Assembly: GCA_035525055.1 (NCBI GenBank)
Contig: DATLEZ010000067.1
Coordinates: 1-48,010 of the forward strand
DNA: 48,010 nt
Direction: 5' to 3'
DNA from: DATEEG01 sp035525055
Lineage (GTDB): Bacteria; Actinomycetota; Acidimicrobiia; Spongiisociales; ZC4RG35
The stretch's first letter is position 1. Every line of letters starts with the position of its first letter. The notes below the pieces were generated by a model that was not told the DNA's origin, made no database searches, and worked only from the letters and a program-made list of their open reading frames with translations. Shown piece by piece: positions 8,264 through 16,207 of the stretch. The translations under genes and the position numbers were made by a program.

Positions 8264-8893
8264 ATGGGTGAGACGATCGTTGTTTTCGCGGGCGGTGATC
8301 CCCCACCGGCGTCGGTGCTTGAGGGCCTTCCGGAAAGCGCCTATGTGATCGCAGCGGATTCTGGGTTTGATCATGCGACTCGCCTGGGCGTCAAGGTCGA
8401 CCTCCTGGTTGGCGATCTCGACTCGATCTCGGCGGCGGGACTAGGAGCCGCCGGAGCAATCGAGCAGCACCCCACCGACAAGAACGCAACCGATCTGGCG
8501 ATCGCCCTCGATGCTGCTTCGAGGAGAGAACCTTCGCTGGTGATCGTGGTGGGCGGAGCCGGCGGTCGGATCGATCACTTTCTTGCCAACGCAGCCTTGT
8601 TGACCGCGTCTGCGTACTCAGAGCTCAAACTGACCTGGCTGCCCGGCGGCGCGGCAGTCCACATTGTCCGCGATCGGATCGAGCTATCGGGCTCACCTGG
8701 GGACGTCGTCAGCCTCCTCCCCTACGGAGGTCCGGCCCGCGGGGTCAGCACCGACGGACTTCGATGGCCGCTGACCGATGCGGTGCTCGCGCCCGGCACC
8801 AGCCTCGGGGTGTCGAACCAGATGATCGACACGAGAGCAACCGTGGAACTCCGCGCCGGGGTCCTTCTCACGGTCCAACCCCACGTACCCTGA
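8264..8893 (+). CDS. thiN: Thiamine pyrophosphokinase
   Basis: A 209-residue thiamine pyrophosphokinase, which transfers pyrophosphate from ATP to thiamine to make the cofactor TPP. The family motifs appear in order: AADSGFDHA, VDLLVGDLDSIS, HPTDKNATDLAIA and GGAGGRIDHFLANAALL, where the acidic and Asn residues bind Mg-ATP and thiamine. The C-terminal barrel ends with GVSNQMIDTRATVEL, where the serine/asparagine contacts the substrate. The ATG at 8264 is preceded by AGGAAAA. No thiamine riboswitch is seen upstream, only the heptamer array. TPP made here is needed by the window's own MenD. Confidence 0.9.
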   Translation: MGETIVVFAGGDPPPASVLEGLPESAYVIAADSGFDHATRLGVKVDLLVGDLDSISAAGLGAAGAIEQHPTDKNATDLAIALDAASRREPSLVIVVGGAGGRIDHFLANAALLTASAYSELKLTWLPGGAAVHIVRDRIELSGSPGDVVSLLPYGGPARGVSTDGLRWPLTDAVLAPGTSLGVSNQMIDTRATVELRAGVLLTVQPHVP

Positions 8894-8928
8894 GAACGGT
8901 TTGCGAGTTGGGACCTGGACCTTCCGGA

Positions 8929-9402
8929 TTGAGAAGGAGTGGGGAGGGGTACTGGCCGGCGATAGACTTCGGACCGAATCTCGTAAACCTTCTCGTCGCG
9001 GCAGGCCTATCAGGTTTGATCGGCTTTGAGAGAGAATTCAACAAGCGCGACGCTGGCCTCCGCACCCACATCATGGTCGGGATGGGGGCTGCCCTATTCA
9101 CAATTGTCGGAGCTGAACTGGGAGTGGACCGAACCCGGATGGCGGCGCAGGTGGTTTCGGGTATCGGCTTCATAGGGGCCGGGACCATCTTCCGGGCGGG
9201 TGACAGCATCAAAGGGCTCACCACCGCGGCCGGCATGTGGACGGTGGCGGGGATCGGTGTTACCGCCGGTTTCGGCATGCTCGCCCTGGCCGTGACGGCC
9301 ACGGTCGTGCCACTCTTGGTTCTATTCGGGTTGCTGCCAGTTGTCGAACGACTCGGATCGAAGAACCAAAAGGCAAAGACTGAAGCCGATGACGCCGACT
9401 AG
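8929..9402 (+). CDS. MgtC/SapB-family membrane protein
   Basis: About 157 residues with the MgtC N-terminal domain: VAAGLSGLIGFEREFNKRDAGLRTHIMVGMGAALFTIVG, then SGIGFIGAGTIFR and KGLTTAAGMWTVAGIGVTAGFG. It is an inner-membrane protein with four or five helices; the C-terminal ACT-like domain of long MgtC proteins is missing. MgtC-type proteins influence Mg2+ or phosphate homeostasis and F-ATPase activity, but function varies. The start is uncertain: TTG at 8929 or 8908 gives a sensible N-terminus, whereas a purine-rich AGAAGGAG at 8932-8939 suggests a start slightly downstream at a non-standard codon. The stop TAG overlaps the stop of the convergent dehydrogenase within CTAG. Confidence 0.8.
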   Translation: MRRSGEGYWPAIDFGPNLVNLLVAAGLSGLIGFEREFNKRDAGLRTHIMVGMGAALFTIVGAELGVDRTRMAAQVVSGIGFIGAGTIFRAGDSIKGLTTAAGMWTVAGIGVTAGFGMLALAVTATVVPLLVLFGLLPVVERLGSKNQKAKTEADDAD

Positions 9403-10370
9403 GCCGGGTACACCTCGGGGTTGACACACCAGGGAAGCGGCTTACCGTCCAACCCTGCGACCAGATTCTCGACCGCTCGCGTTGCCATCGCCAGTCGGGT
9501 CCGCACGCTGGCCGAGCCGAGATGGGGAATCACGATGCAGTTGGGCAACGACACCAACGGGTGGTCCACAGGGATCGGCTCGGGATCGGTCACGTCGAGG
9601 GCGGCCCGGCCAATCCGGCCGGACGAGAGGGCTTTGGCCAGGGCGTCATGATCGACCAGGCCCCCGCGGGCGATATTCACCAGCGTCGCCCCCGGCTTCA
9701 TGGCCTCGAGGGCAGCCTCGTCGATGAGGCGCCGGGTTGAGGAGTTCAGCGATGCGCTCAAGATGACATGATCCGACTCGGCCAGCAGGTCCTCCATGGA
9801 GCGATAGCCGATTCGGAATTCGGACTCGAGGGCTGCCTTGCGCCTCGGGCCGGCGTAAAGCAGGCGGACTCCGAATCCACGCAGTCGCCGGGCGATCGCC
9901 TCGCCGATCCGCCCCAGCCCGACGATGCCCACCGTGGATCCGTGGAGATCGTCTCCGGTGAGCAGGTCGAGGCTCCATTGCCTCCATTGCCCGGTGCGGA
10001 CCAGATCCTGTCCCTCGGGAATTCGGCGAAGACTGGCGAGGAGTAGAGCCATCGCCGTGTCTGCGGTGGTCTCGGTGAGGACGTCGGGCGTGTGCCCGAC
10101 GGGTATGTCTCGAGCGGTACAAGCCGCGACATCGATGTTGTCCACTCCAACGGACATTTGCGAGATCACCCTCAAACGCGGAGAGGCGTCCAGGAGGGCA
10201 ACGTCGACCTCATCGACCAGCATGCAGAGAAGGCCCTCAGCGTCCTGGCACTGTTCGAGCAGCATGGCGCGGTCGGCTGGATCAGGCCCCGGAAACTCAA
10301 AATTGGTGCCAGACGGATAAAGCGATCGCGCCGCTGCCGGCAATTCCCCCGTCACTACGTACCTGGGCAC
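9399..10370 (-). CDS. D-2-hydroxyacid dehydrogenase (glyoxylate/hydroxypyruvate reductase-like)
   Basis: A 323-residue NAD(P)-dependent oxidoreductase of the D-isomer family. The nucleotide-binding site is VGIVGLGRIGEAIARRL (about 147-162). The catalytic set is R235 (NIARGGLVD), E264 (DVTDPEPIP) and H283 (IPHLGSAS). Enzymes with this pattern reduce glyoxylate, hydroxypyruvate or 2-ketogluconate; the substrate is not fixed by sequence. The GTG at 10370 is the best start: homology begins there (VPRYVVTGELP) and the upstream frame has no comparable signal. It is divergent from the L,D-transpeptidase gene, and the 81-base gap holds two nested direct repeats. Confidence 0.85.
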   Translation of the reverse strand: MPRYVVTGELPAAARSLYPSGTNFEFPGPDPADRAMLLEQCQDAEGLLCMLVDEVDVALLDASPRLRVISQMSVGVDNIDVAACTARDIPVGHTPDVLTETTADTAMALLLASLRRIPEGQDLVRTGQWRQWSLDLLTGDDLHGSTVGIVGLGRIGEAIARRLRGFGVRLLYAGPRRKAALESEFRIGYRSMEDLLAESDHVILSASLNSSTRRLIDEAALEAMKPGATLVNIARGGLVDHDALAKALSSGRIGRAALDVTDPEPIPVDHPLVSLPNCIVIPHLGSASVRTRLAMATRAVENLVAGLDGKPLPWCVNPEVYPA

Positions 10371-10373
10371 CTG

Positions 10374-10438
10374 CCCAACCCTAGGTACCTTCTTGGCCAA
10401 CCCTAGGTAGCTTCCCGGCGTGTTTCGTAGCTTCACGG
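10374..10438. promoter_or_regulatory. Paired direct repeats in a divergent promoter region
   Basis: CCAACCCTAGGTA occurs at 10375-10387 and again at 10398-10410, 23 bases apart, close to two helical turns. Directly after it, GTAGCTTCCCGG (10408-10419) is followed by GTAGCTTCACGG (10427-10438), 19 bases apart. The segment lies between the starts of the divergent hydroxyacid dehydrogenase and L,D-transpeptidase genes. A regulator-binding role is inferred. Confidence 0.45.
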
Positions 10439-10451
10439 CTAATTTGGGGGT

Positions 10452-11279
10452 GTGCCGCGAGCCCGGTTTCCAGTCACGACCGGCCGAAACGCCGGCCGCC
10501 TCCTCCCGATAATGATCGTCGGTTGGGTTCTGTTGGCGTGCGGGGGCCCCTCGTCGACGGTGACGTTGGCTCTTGTAACGACATCGACCACGGTGGTCCC
10601 GACAACCCACGTCGAGGTTGCATCGGACCTTCCGCTGAGCACTACAACTACCGGCGTGACCGCTGAGTCTCTGCCGATCGGTTCTTCGCTGGTAGGGCAT
10701 GCCACCACCGAAGTCGAGATCTTTGATAGGCCCGAACTAGCGGCGCCTTCCTATGTTCTCGAGCCCGCAACGTCCCTCGGATCTCCCCGCGTGTTCCTGA
10801 TTGAGACCGGGCCCGTCGATGGCTGGGTGGAGGTGTCCCTTCCGATCAGGCCGAATGGCTCCAGCGGCTGGGTGCGAGCCGGCGCCCTCGATCTCGACGT
10901 TCTCGACTACGCGATATTCGTCGATCTGTCCGATCGCCGGCTCCGGTTGGAGCAGGGCGACGAAGTCGTGCTGGATACCGAGGTGGCGGTCGGATCACCA
11001 CACAACCCGACGCCAACCGGCAGTTACTTCGTGACCGACATCGTCCAACTGGCCGACCCCGGCGGACCTTGGGGCCCCTTCGCCCTGGGGCTCTCAGCCT
11101 TCTCGGACACCATCACAGAATTCAACGGCGGCGACGGCATCATCGGCATCCATGGCACCAACCGTCCGGGCAGCATCGGTGAGTCGGTGTCGCTCGGCTG
11201 TGTAAGAGTCCCCAACGAGATAGCTGCCCAACTGGCCGAGTTGGTGAAACTAGGAACACCAGTGGAGATCAATGCTTGA
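10452..11279 (+). CDS. L,D-transpeptidase lipoprotein (YkuD domain)
   Basis: A 275-residue exported protein. The signal peptide ends in a lipobox (VLLAC, C30), followed by a Thr/Ser-rich linker (about 35-75), an SH3-like segment ending GWVRAGALDLD (about 80-148) and a YkuD catalytic domain (about 152-275). The active site is IGIHGTNRPG with H234 and SVSLGCVRVPN with the nucleophilic C250. L,D-transpeptidases make 3-3 cross-links in peptidoglycan, important in actinobacterial cell walls. The start is GTG 10452, preceded by GGGGG. Membrane anchoring through the lipid fits action in the periplasm-like space. It is convergent with an acyl-CoA dehydrogenase gene; the gap holds inverted heptamer arrays. 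Confidence 0.9.
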   Translation: MPRARFPVTTGRNAGRLLPIMIVGWVLLACGGPSSTVTLALVTTSTTVVPTTHVEVASDLPLSTTTTGVTAESLPIGSSLVGHATTEVEIFDRPELAAPSYVLEPATSLGSPRVFLIETGPVDGWVEVSLPIRPNGSSGWVRAGALDLDVLDYAIFVDLSDRRLRLEQGDEVVLDTEVAVGSPHNPTPTGSYFVTDIVQLADPGGPWGPFALGLSAFSDTITEFNGGDGIIGIHGTNRPGSIGESVSLGCVRVPNEIAAQLAELVKLGTPVEINA

Positions 11280-11289
11280 GGGTGGGGGG

Positions 11290-11320
11290 CGTTTTGCGTT
11301 ATACGGTTTACGTTTACGTC
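11290..11320 (+). repeat. Heptamer array (CGTTNTA)n-CGTC, copy B
   Basis: Units read CGTTTTG, CGTTATA, CGGTTTA, a shortened CGTTTA, then CGTC and AAACCC. It begins 10 bases after the L,D-transpeptidase stop. It is inverted relative to copy C, so the two could pair in RNA and act as a two-way terminator between convergent genes (inference). Confidence 0.65.
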
Positions 11321-11352
11321 AAACCCTGGACTCAATGTCGTCCGCGGTTTTG

Positions 11353-11384
11353 GACGTAAAACGTAGAACGTAAAACGTACAACG
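11353..11384 (-). repeat. Heptamer array (CGTTNTA)n-CGTC, copy C
   Basis: Read on the minus strand: CGTTGTA, CGTTTTA, CGTTCTA, CGTTTTA, CGTC, then CAAAACC. It begins 4 bases past the acyl-CoA dehydrogenase stop and faces copy B across a 32-base gap. Confidence 0.7.
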
Positions 11385-11388
11385 TGAT

Positions 11389-12624
11389 TTACCGCGGGAC
11401 CGTCTTCCATGGGACGTCTTTATCTACCCGGGGTTCGCCGGGGAGGCCTAGAACTCTTTCACCGAGGATGTTCTTCATGATCTCGGAGGTGCCCCCCTCG
11501 ATCGAATTGGCGCGGGCCCGGAGAAAACTCTTCTGACGGGTCAACCGACCGGAGCCGGCTTCATCGGGAGTCACGAATGGGTACCCCTCCGGCAACAACA
11601 TTCCCTCGGCGCCCATCAGGTCGACGGTGAAAGAGGAGATTCGCTTGTTGAGATCAGCCCAGTGCAGCTTCGAAGTGGAGCCCTCAGGCCCGGGGGTTCC
11701 GAGGGCTCGGGACTGATTGGCTCGCATCCCGGTGAGGCGCAAGGCCTCGGCCTCGCACCACAACTTCATCATCTCGTCTCGCAGGTACGGATCGGTCAGG
11801 CCCTTCTCGATCCAGACCCCGGTGGTTTCGGCGATGGCCCCGCCGCCCCTCGGCAGCTGGGTCGAGCCGATCGCCACTCTTTCGTTCATCAGAGTGGTGA
11901 GGGCCACCCTCCACCCGTCCCCTACCGATCCCAGCCGGTACGAATCCGGGATCCGGGCGTCCGTGAAGTAGACCTCGTTGAACTCCGCCTCTCCGGTGAT
12001 CTGACGCAACGGCCGCACTTCGACCCCGGGCTGTTGCATGTCGACGATGAAGTATGTCAAACCTTGATGTTTGGGAAGATCGGGATCGGTCCGGGCGACC
12101 AGCATCCCCCAGCGCGAAGTGTGTGCAAGAGTCGTCCACACTTTCTGGCCGTTGACAATCCACTCGTCACCGTCCCTGACCGCCCTCGTCGCCAGGCCTG
12201 CCACGTCCGAGCCGGCTCCCGGCTCCGAGAACAGCTGGCACCAGACTTCCTCAGCTGTGAACATCGGCCGCAGCCAGCGTTCCATCTGCTGGACGGACCC
12301 ATGCGCCACCACAGTGGGTGCTCCCATCCCGTGGCCGATAACGTTGCGGGCGACGTTGTGACGCGAGACGTTTTCCTCCGTCAAGCGATCGTTGACGATC
12401 CCTTGCAGGCCGGGCGCCAGGCCCAGTCCGCCATGGCCGACCGGGAAGCTGATCCACGCCAACCCGGCGTCGAACTGGTAGCCCCAGAATTCCTGGGGCG
12501 GGATTGCGCCAGGGTCGTGTCGGGACAACAGGAGGTCGAGGCGTTCCCTGACCTCCCGTTCGTCCTTACGAGCGGTCCCGGAAGTCCCGTTTGCTGAATC
12601 GATCGGGGTCGTTTCTATCGCCAT
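11389..12624 (-). CDS. Acyl-CoA dehydrogenase
   Basis: A 411-residue FAD-dependent acyl-CoA dehydrogenase that introduces the alpha,beta double bond in the first step of beta-oxidation. Visible features are CQLFSEPGAGSDVAGL (flavin/substrate loop), GDEWIVNGQKVWTT and the C-terminal SIEGGTSEIMKNILGERVLG. In this EGGTSEI type the glutamate is one residue before the usual catalytic-base position of medium-chain enzymes, as is common in actinobacterial FadE proteins; the identity of the base is therefore uncertain. It is last in the minus-strand catabolic cluster, 9 bases after the MaoC gene stop. Its ATG at 12624 lacks a clear ribosome binding site, consistent with coupling. Confidence 0.9.
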   Translation of the reverse strand: MAIETTPIDSANGTSGTARKDEREVRERLDLLLSRHDPGAIPPQEFWGYQFDAGLAWISFPVGHGGLGLAPGLQGIVNDRLTEENVSRHNVARNVIGHGMGAPTVVAHGSVQQMERWLRPMFTAEEVWCQLFSEPGAGSDVAGLATRAVRDGDEWIVNGQKVWTTLAHTSRWGMLVARTDPDLPKHQGLTYFIVDMQQPGVEVRPLRQITGEAEFNEVYFTDARIPDSYRLGSVGDGWRVALTTLMNERVAIGSTQLPRGGGAIAETTGVWIEKGLTDPYLRDEMMKLWCEAEALRLTGMRANQSRALGTPGPEGSTSKLHWADLNKRISSFTVDLMGAEGMLLPEGYPFVTPDEAGSGRLTRQKSFLRARANSIEGGTSEIMKNILGERVLGLPGEPRVDKDVPWKTVPR

Positions 12625-12633
12625 GGGAAAAGG

Positions 12634-13497
12634 CTAAACCCTCAACCGGACATAGGCGTTGGTGAGCACCGGCAGCGATCGCTCCCTGGTTGTCGCCTCG
12701 ACGTGCACCAGCTCCGCCTCTTTCCACATCGATATCACGAGCGTTTCACCAGGGAAAACCACTCCGGCAAATCGGGCTCGATACGACGCGACCGATGTGG
12801 ACTGTCCGCCGAGAGCATGGTCCACGACCGCCTTGCAGACCATCCCGAACGAGCAGAGGCCATGCAGGATCGGGCGATCGAAACCGCCGAAAGCTGCGAA
12901 AGCCGGATCGGCATGCAACGGATTCCTGTCGCCGCTGAGACGATAGAGAAGAGCCTGCTGTGGGATTGTCGTTGCTTCCACGACTAGATCGGCCGCACGA
13001 TCGGGCAGATACGCCTCCCCCTCGGATGCGACCTGGCCGGTTCGGGCCTGATCGAAGCCGCCCTCACCCCGGGCGAAGATCGATGCCCGATTGGTGAAGA
13101 GCGGTCCGGCCTGGTCGGACGAAATTGACTCGACCACTATCAATGCGGCCTTGCCCTTGTCATAGACGCCGGTGATCTGGCTGACGGTGTGCACGGAAGC
13201 GGTCACGGGCAATGGACGATGAATGTCGACCTCGTGCTCCCCGTGCAACAACAGCATCGGGTTTAGATCGAGGCCATCGAGGCCGGGAACATGAGCCATC
13301 GCCTCAAAGGGTGGAATCGTCGCGAAGCTCGGCAGAACCTTGAGGTTCGGCTCGTAGCAGTAAGAGAGTTCTGAATCCGAAGTAGGAGGGTCACCCGCCC
13401 CGACGCCGAGGTGGTAAAGAATGACTTTCGCCTCGTCCCAGGAAGTATCGAGGTCGGGCAACCTGGCCCCGACGACCTTGCCCACATCGATGGGCAT
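12634..13497 (-). CDS. MaoC-type (R)-enoyl-CoA hydratase, double hot-dog
   Basis: A 287-residue protein with two hot-dog halves, the arrangement of hydratase 2 of peroxisomal multifunctional enzyme 2. The C-terminal half carries the hydratase-2 motif LYRLSGDRNPLHADPAFA (the Asp/His pair) followed by FDRPILHGLCSFG. The N-terminal half is a degenerate hot-dog for binding the long acyl chain. It hydrates trans-2-enoyl-CoA to (3R)-hydroxyacyl-CoA. It starts 3 bases after the SDR gene stop, so the dehydrogenase and hydratase that are fused in eukaryotic MFE-2 are adjacent separate genes here. Confidence 0.88.
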   Translation of the reverse strand: MPIDVGKVVGARLPDLDTSWDEAKVILYHLGVGAGDPPTSDSELSYCYEPNLKVLPSFATIPPFEAMAHVPGLDGLDLNPMLLLHGEHEVDIHRPLPVTASVHTVSQITGVYDKGKAALIVVESISSDQAGPLFTNRASIFARGEGGFDQARTGQVASEGEAYLPDRAADLVVEATTIPQQALLYRLSGDRNPLHADPAFAAFGGFDRPILHGLCSFGMVCKAVVDHALGGQSTSVASYRARFAGVVFPGETLVISMWKEAELVHVEATTRERSLPVLTNAYVRLRV

Positions 13498-13500
13498 CCA

Positions 13501-14436
13501 TCAATCCCCGAGATTTTTGGCGCCGAGATTATTGGCGCCGAGGTTCCTGGCGATGATCATGATCTCATCGTTCGAGCTACCTGGGATTTCGTAGGACGAC
13601 ACATCACGAATCTGGTCGATGTTGGCCTGTATCTCTTCGACCGCTGGCACAACCTTCGGACCGGCAAACCACCCCGGGTTGGTCCCGATGAAGATCCTCC
13701 CGTAGCGCCCTCCCCCGGCAGTAAAGATCTCATGGGTGTAGGGGTTGGCCTCCGAGGCGAGGAAAACGACCATCGGCATCACTTGTTCCGGGGCCACCAG
13801 ATCGGCCAGAGGACCGAGCAGTTGTTCGGTCATCCGGGTTCTCGCCACAGGACCGATCACGTTCGATTGGATCCCGTACTTGGCACCTTCGATGGCCAGG
13901 ACATTTGACAGGCCGACCAGGCCCATCTTGGCGGCGCCGTAGTTGGCCTGGCCGAAGTTCCCGAACAAGCCCGAGTTAGAGGCCGTGTGCACAAAACGTC
14001 CATAACCGTACTCCTTCATCACCTTGAAGGCGGGCATCGAAACGTAGAACGCCCCTTTGAGATGCGTGTCGAGAACACCGTGCAGATCATTGAGGGTCAT
14101 ATTGGAGAAGCTGCGGTCCCGCAGGATGCCGGCGTTGTTGATGACGACGTCAACCGATCCGAAGGCGTCTACTGCCGCCGTAACAATCGCCTCACCGCCT
14201 TCCGGGTTCGACACCGAGTCATAGTTGGGAATTGCTTCGCCACCGGCGGCCTTGATCTCCTCGACCACCGCATCGGCCGCCCTGGTCCCTGCCCCGCTCC
14301 CGTCGACTGAGCCGCCAAGATCGTTGACAACGACGCGGGCGCCGCGACGGGCCAGCTCCAGGGAGTAAGACCGGCCCAACCCTCCGCCAGCGCCGGTAAC
14401 AACGGCCACGCGGCCATCAAAGGAGATCTCGGACAT
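13501..14436 (-). CDS. SDR (3R)-hydroxyacyl-CoA dehydrogenase, MFE-2-like
   Basis: A 311-residue short-chain dehydrogenase. VVTGAGGGLGRSYS is the NAD-binding glycine motif, VVNDLGGSVDGSG is typical of the MFE-2 dehydrogenase domain, NNAG is present, and the catalytic Ser-Tyr-Lys set lies in HTASNSGLFGNFGQANYGAAK. It oxidises (3R)-hydroxyacyl-CoA made by the adjacent MaoC protein. The C-terminus is unusual: it ends with three near-copies of a five-residue unit, ARNLG ANNLG AKNLG, encoded by three 15-base tandem units (13508-13552). The downstream MaoC start is 3 bases beyond the stop, and the upstream gene ends 7 bases before the start. Confidence 0.88.
   Translation of the reverse strand: MSEISFDGRVAVVTGAGGGLGRSYSLELARRGARVVVNDLGGSVDGSGAGTRAADAVVEEIKAAGGEAIPNYDSVSNPEGGEAIVTAAVDAFGSVDVVINNAGILRDRSFSNMTLNDLHGVLDTHLKGAFYVSMPAFKVMKEYGYGRFVHTASNSGLFGNFGQANYGAAKMGLVGLSNVLAIEGAKYGIQSNVIGPVARTRMTEQLLGPLADLVAPEQVMPMVVFLASEANPYTHEIFTAGGGRYGRIFIGTNPGWFAGPKVVPAVEEIQANIDQIRDVSSYEIPGSSNDEIMIIARNLGANNLGAKNLGD
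13508..13552 (-). repeat. Three 15-bp tandem units at the 3' end of the SDR gene
   Basis: On the plus strand the units are CCGAGATTTTTGGCG, CCGAGATTATTGGCG and CCGAGGTTCCTGGCG. They encode the repeated A-x-N-L-G pentapeptide at the C-terminus. Confidence 0.85.
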
Positions 14437-14443
14437 GGGTGTC

Positions 14444-16144
14444 CTAAAGCCCCAACGCCCGGGCTACGAAAGTTGCCATCTGATCTCTCTTCACCGGATC
14501 GACCGGGCAATACAGACTCGGAGCGGACGAGCATCCGGTGGTGATTCCCGCCAGGCGAATCGCTTCGACCGCCTGGGCGTACCACTGATCCGCCGGGACA
14601 TCCTCGAAGGCGGCGCCCGCTGTCGGCAGTCCCAGCGCAAACGCCCGGTTTAGAAACACCGCCATCTCCGCCCGGGTCACCGGCCGGTCGGGACCGTAGG
14701 TCCCGTCGGCATTTCCGGTAGTGATGCCAAGTTCTTTGAGTCGCTCCACATAGCCCGTGTACCACTGTCCCGCCGGAACATCGGGGAATGCTCCGGTGAA
14801 AGCGGCCGATGGCTGTTCCCCGATCGCCGTGATCAAGAGGGCCGCCATCTCGGCCCTGGTGACATCAGTGGCCGGACAGAAGCGATCGACGAGGGGAGGG
14901 TTGCAGCCCCGCGTGATGCCAAGGGCGGCGATGGCCTCGATGCTGGCCTCGTGGAGGTTGCCGTTGTCGTCGATGAAGCGCTCCGTAACGGCCTGGCCTT
15001 GCACCTGCACCCGGAAAGTCTCCCCGATCCTCTCGAGAATCGTGATCGTCATCCCCCGCACCGTGAAGGTCTCCCCTACCCCGAAGACGTGCTCGCTCGA
15101 GCTGAACGATGCCACCGCCGGGACTGGCGATGTCCTTCGCTGAAGACCGAAGCAACCACCTGCGACCGTAGGCGAGCAGCTGTTCTGATCGATCGAGTAG
15201 ACCTCGACCCCTTCCACTGGAATACCCGAGTCGTATCCGGACATGAGCCTGACGCTCAGGGTCTCGAAGGCGCCGGGCACGTCGGTCGGAAGGACCAGCA
15301 TCTGGATACCGGATCTGGCCCCCAGGGTGTAAACCAGATCGCCGCCACGGTGGAAGAACACACCTTCTGATCCAAACCATCCAGCGGCATAGCGGTTGAG
15401 GGCGATGGTGCCGATGTTGAGGATGTCGGAATCGCCGCCGCTCATGAGATCCATCGGATTGTCGTATTCGTAGACGACGCCGTTCTCGAACGTCACCTGG
15501 CCAGCGTACGAGTGGGGCCAGAAAATGGCGTGACCGATCTCATGAGCGGCGGTGCGGAGTTCCGGGGTGCTCCCGAAGCTCACCAATGCCTCGCCCCCGA
15601 GCACAACAATCCTGGCGTTGGCCGGGTAGGTGTTCGGGCAGCCCTCGGCCACCTGGCATACGAAGCCGCCAGTCGCATAGCCGCCCCCGTACGAGGCGTC
15701 GATAACGACGACGGCACCCTCGCTAGCACCGCCACTCTGGGCAGCCACGAGCCCTTCGCACTCTCCTTGCAGCCGGAACGGGTTCTCGGGCCACTGCGAG
15801 GGCTGAGTTGCTATAACGGTGCCGGCTGGTGCGAAGACCGGGCTGTAGAGGTTGGCAGACAGCAACTGGAAGTGCGACGTGACCGAGGCGTTGAGCACAT
15901 TTGCGGCCTGGGCCGGAGTGATCGCGACGCTGCCATCGGGGACGTCGCAGATCCACACTTCCCACGAGTCGGTGCCGATCGAATAGGTATCGGTCTGCTC
16001 CTTGAAAGAGATCAGTCCGAGGGGGTCCGACCCGAAAGGATCGGTCTGTGCAGACACCGGCACAGACGTCATGACCAGCAGGATCACTGCGAACGCCAGC
16101 GCCGTCCCGGTCGAGGCCCGGCGTCCGGGTGACGTTGGCATCAC
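14444..16144 (-). CDS. Secreted zinc metalloprotease with three SLH repeats
   Basis: A 566-residue exported protein. The signal peptide spans about residues 1-32 (hydrophobic core LAFAVILLVMTSVPVSA). The catalytic region has HEIGHAIFWPH (H201, E202, H205, H211), which fits HExxHxxxxxH, followed by NPMDLMSGG (230-237), a plausible Met-turn, so it is metzincin- or M6-like. From about residue 393 to the end are three S-layer-homology repeats (ASIEAIAALGITRGC, FPDVPAGQWYTGYVERLKELGITTG, FEDVPADQWYAQAVEAIRLAGITTG) with VTRAEMA motifs for cell-wall attachment. The protein is thus likely displayed at the surface. It lies inside the acyl-CoA cluster but has no evident link to it. The RBS GGAAGG precedes ATG 16144. 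Confidence 0.85.
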   Translation of the reverse strand: MMPTSPGRRASTGTALAFAVILLVMTSVPVSAQTDPFGSDPLGLISFKEQTDTYSIGTDSWEVWICDVPDGSVAITPAQAANVLNASVTSHFQLLSANLYSPVFAPAGTVIATQPSQWPENPFRLQGECEGLVAAQSGGASEGAVVVIDASYGGGYATGGFVCQVAEGCPNTYPANARIVVLGGEALVSFGSTPELRTAAHEIGHAIFWPHSYAGQVTFENGVVYEYDNPMDLMSGGDSDILNIGTIALNRYAAGWFGSEGVFFHRGGDLVYTLGARSGIQMLVLPTDVPGAFETLSVRLMSGYDSGIPVEGVEVYSIDQNSCSPTVAGGCFGLQRRTSPVPAVASFSSSEHVFGVGETFTVRGMTITILERIGETFRVQVQGQAVTERFIDDNGNLHEASIEAIAALGITRGCNPPLVDRFCPATDVTRAEMAALLITAIGEQPSAAFTGAFPDVPAGQWYTGYVERLKELGITTGNADGTYGPDRPVTRAEMAVFLNRAFALGLPTAGAAFEDVPADQWYAQAVEAIRLAGITTGCSSAPSLYCPVDPVKRDQMATFVARALGL

Positions 16145-16149
16145 TCGCC

Positions 16150-16190
16150 TTCCCGACGATTGAGCACTGTCGGTTCCCGACGATTGAACA
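16150..16190 (-). promoter_or_regulatory. Two 17-bp direct repeats in the leader of the metalloprotease gene
   Basis: TTCCCGACGATTGAGCA (16150-16166) and TTCCCGACGATTGAACA (16174-16190) differ by one base and are 24 bases apart. In the direction of the metalloprotease gene the second copy runs into the RBS. They could be an operator or an RNA element controlling this gene separately from the surrounding catabolic genes; this is inferred. Confidence 0.5.
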
Positions 16191-16207
16191 TGTGGACCCC
16201 CGGTTGA

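Noticed and set aside
11290..11384. CRISPR array
   Set aside because: Units are only 7 bases and contiguous, without unique spacers or cas genes.
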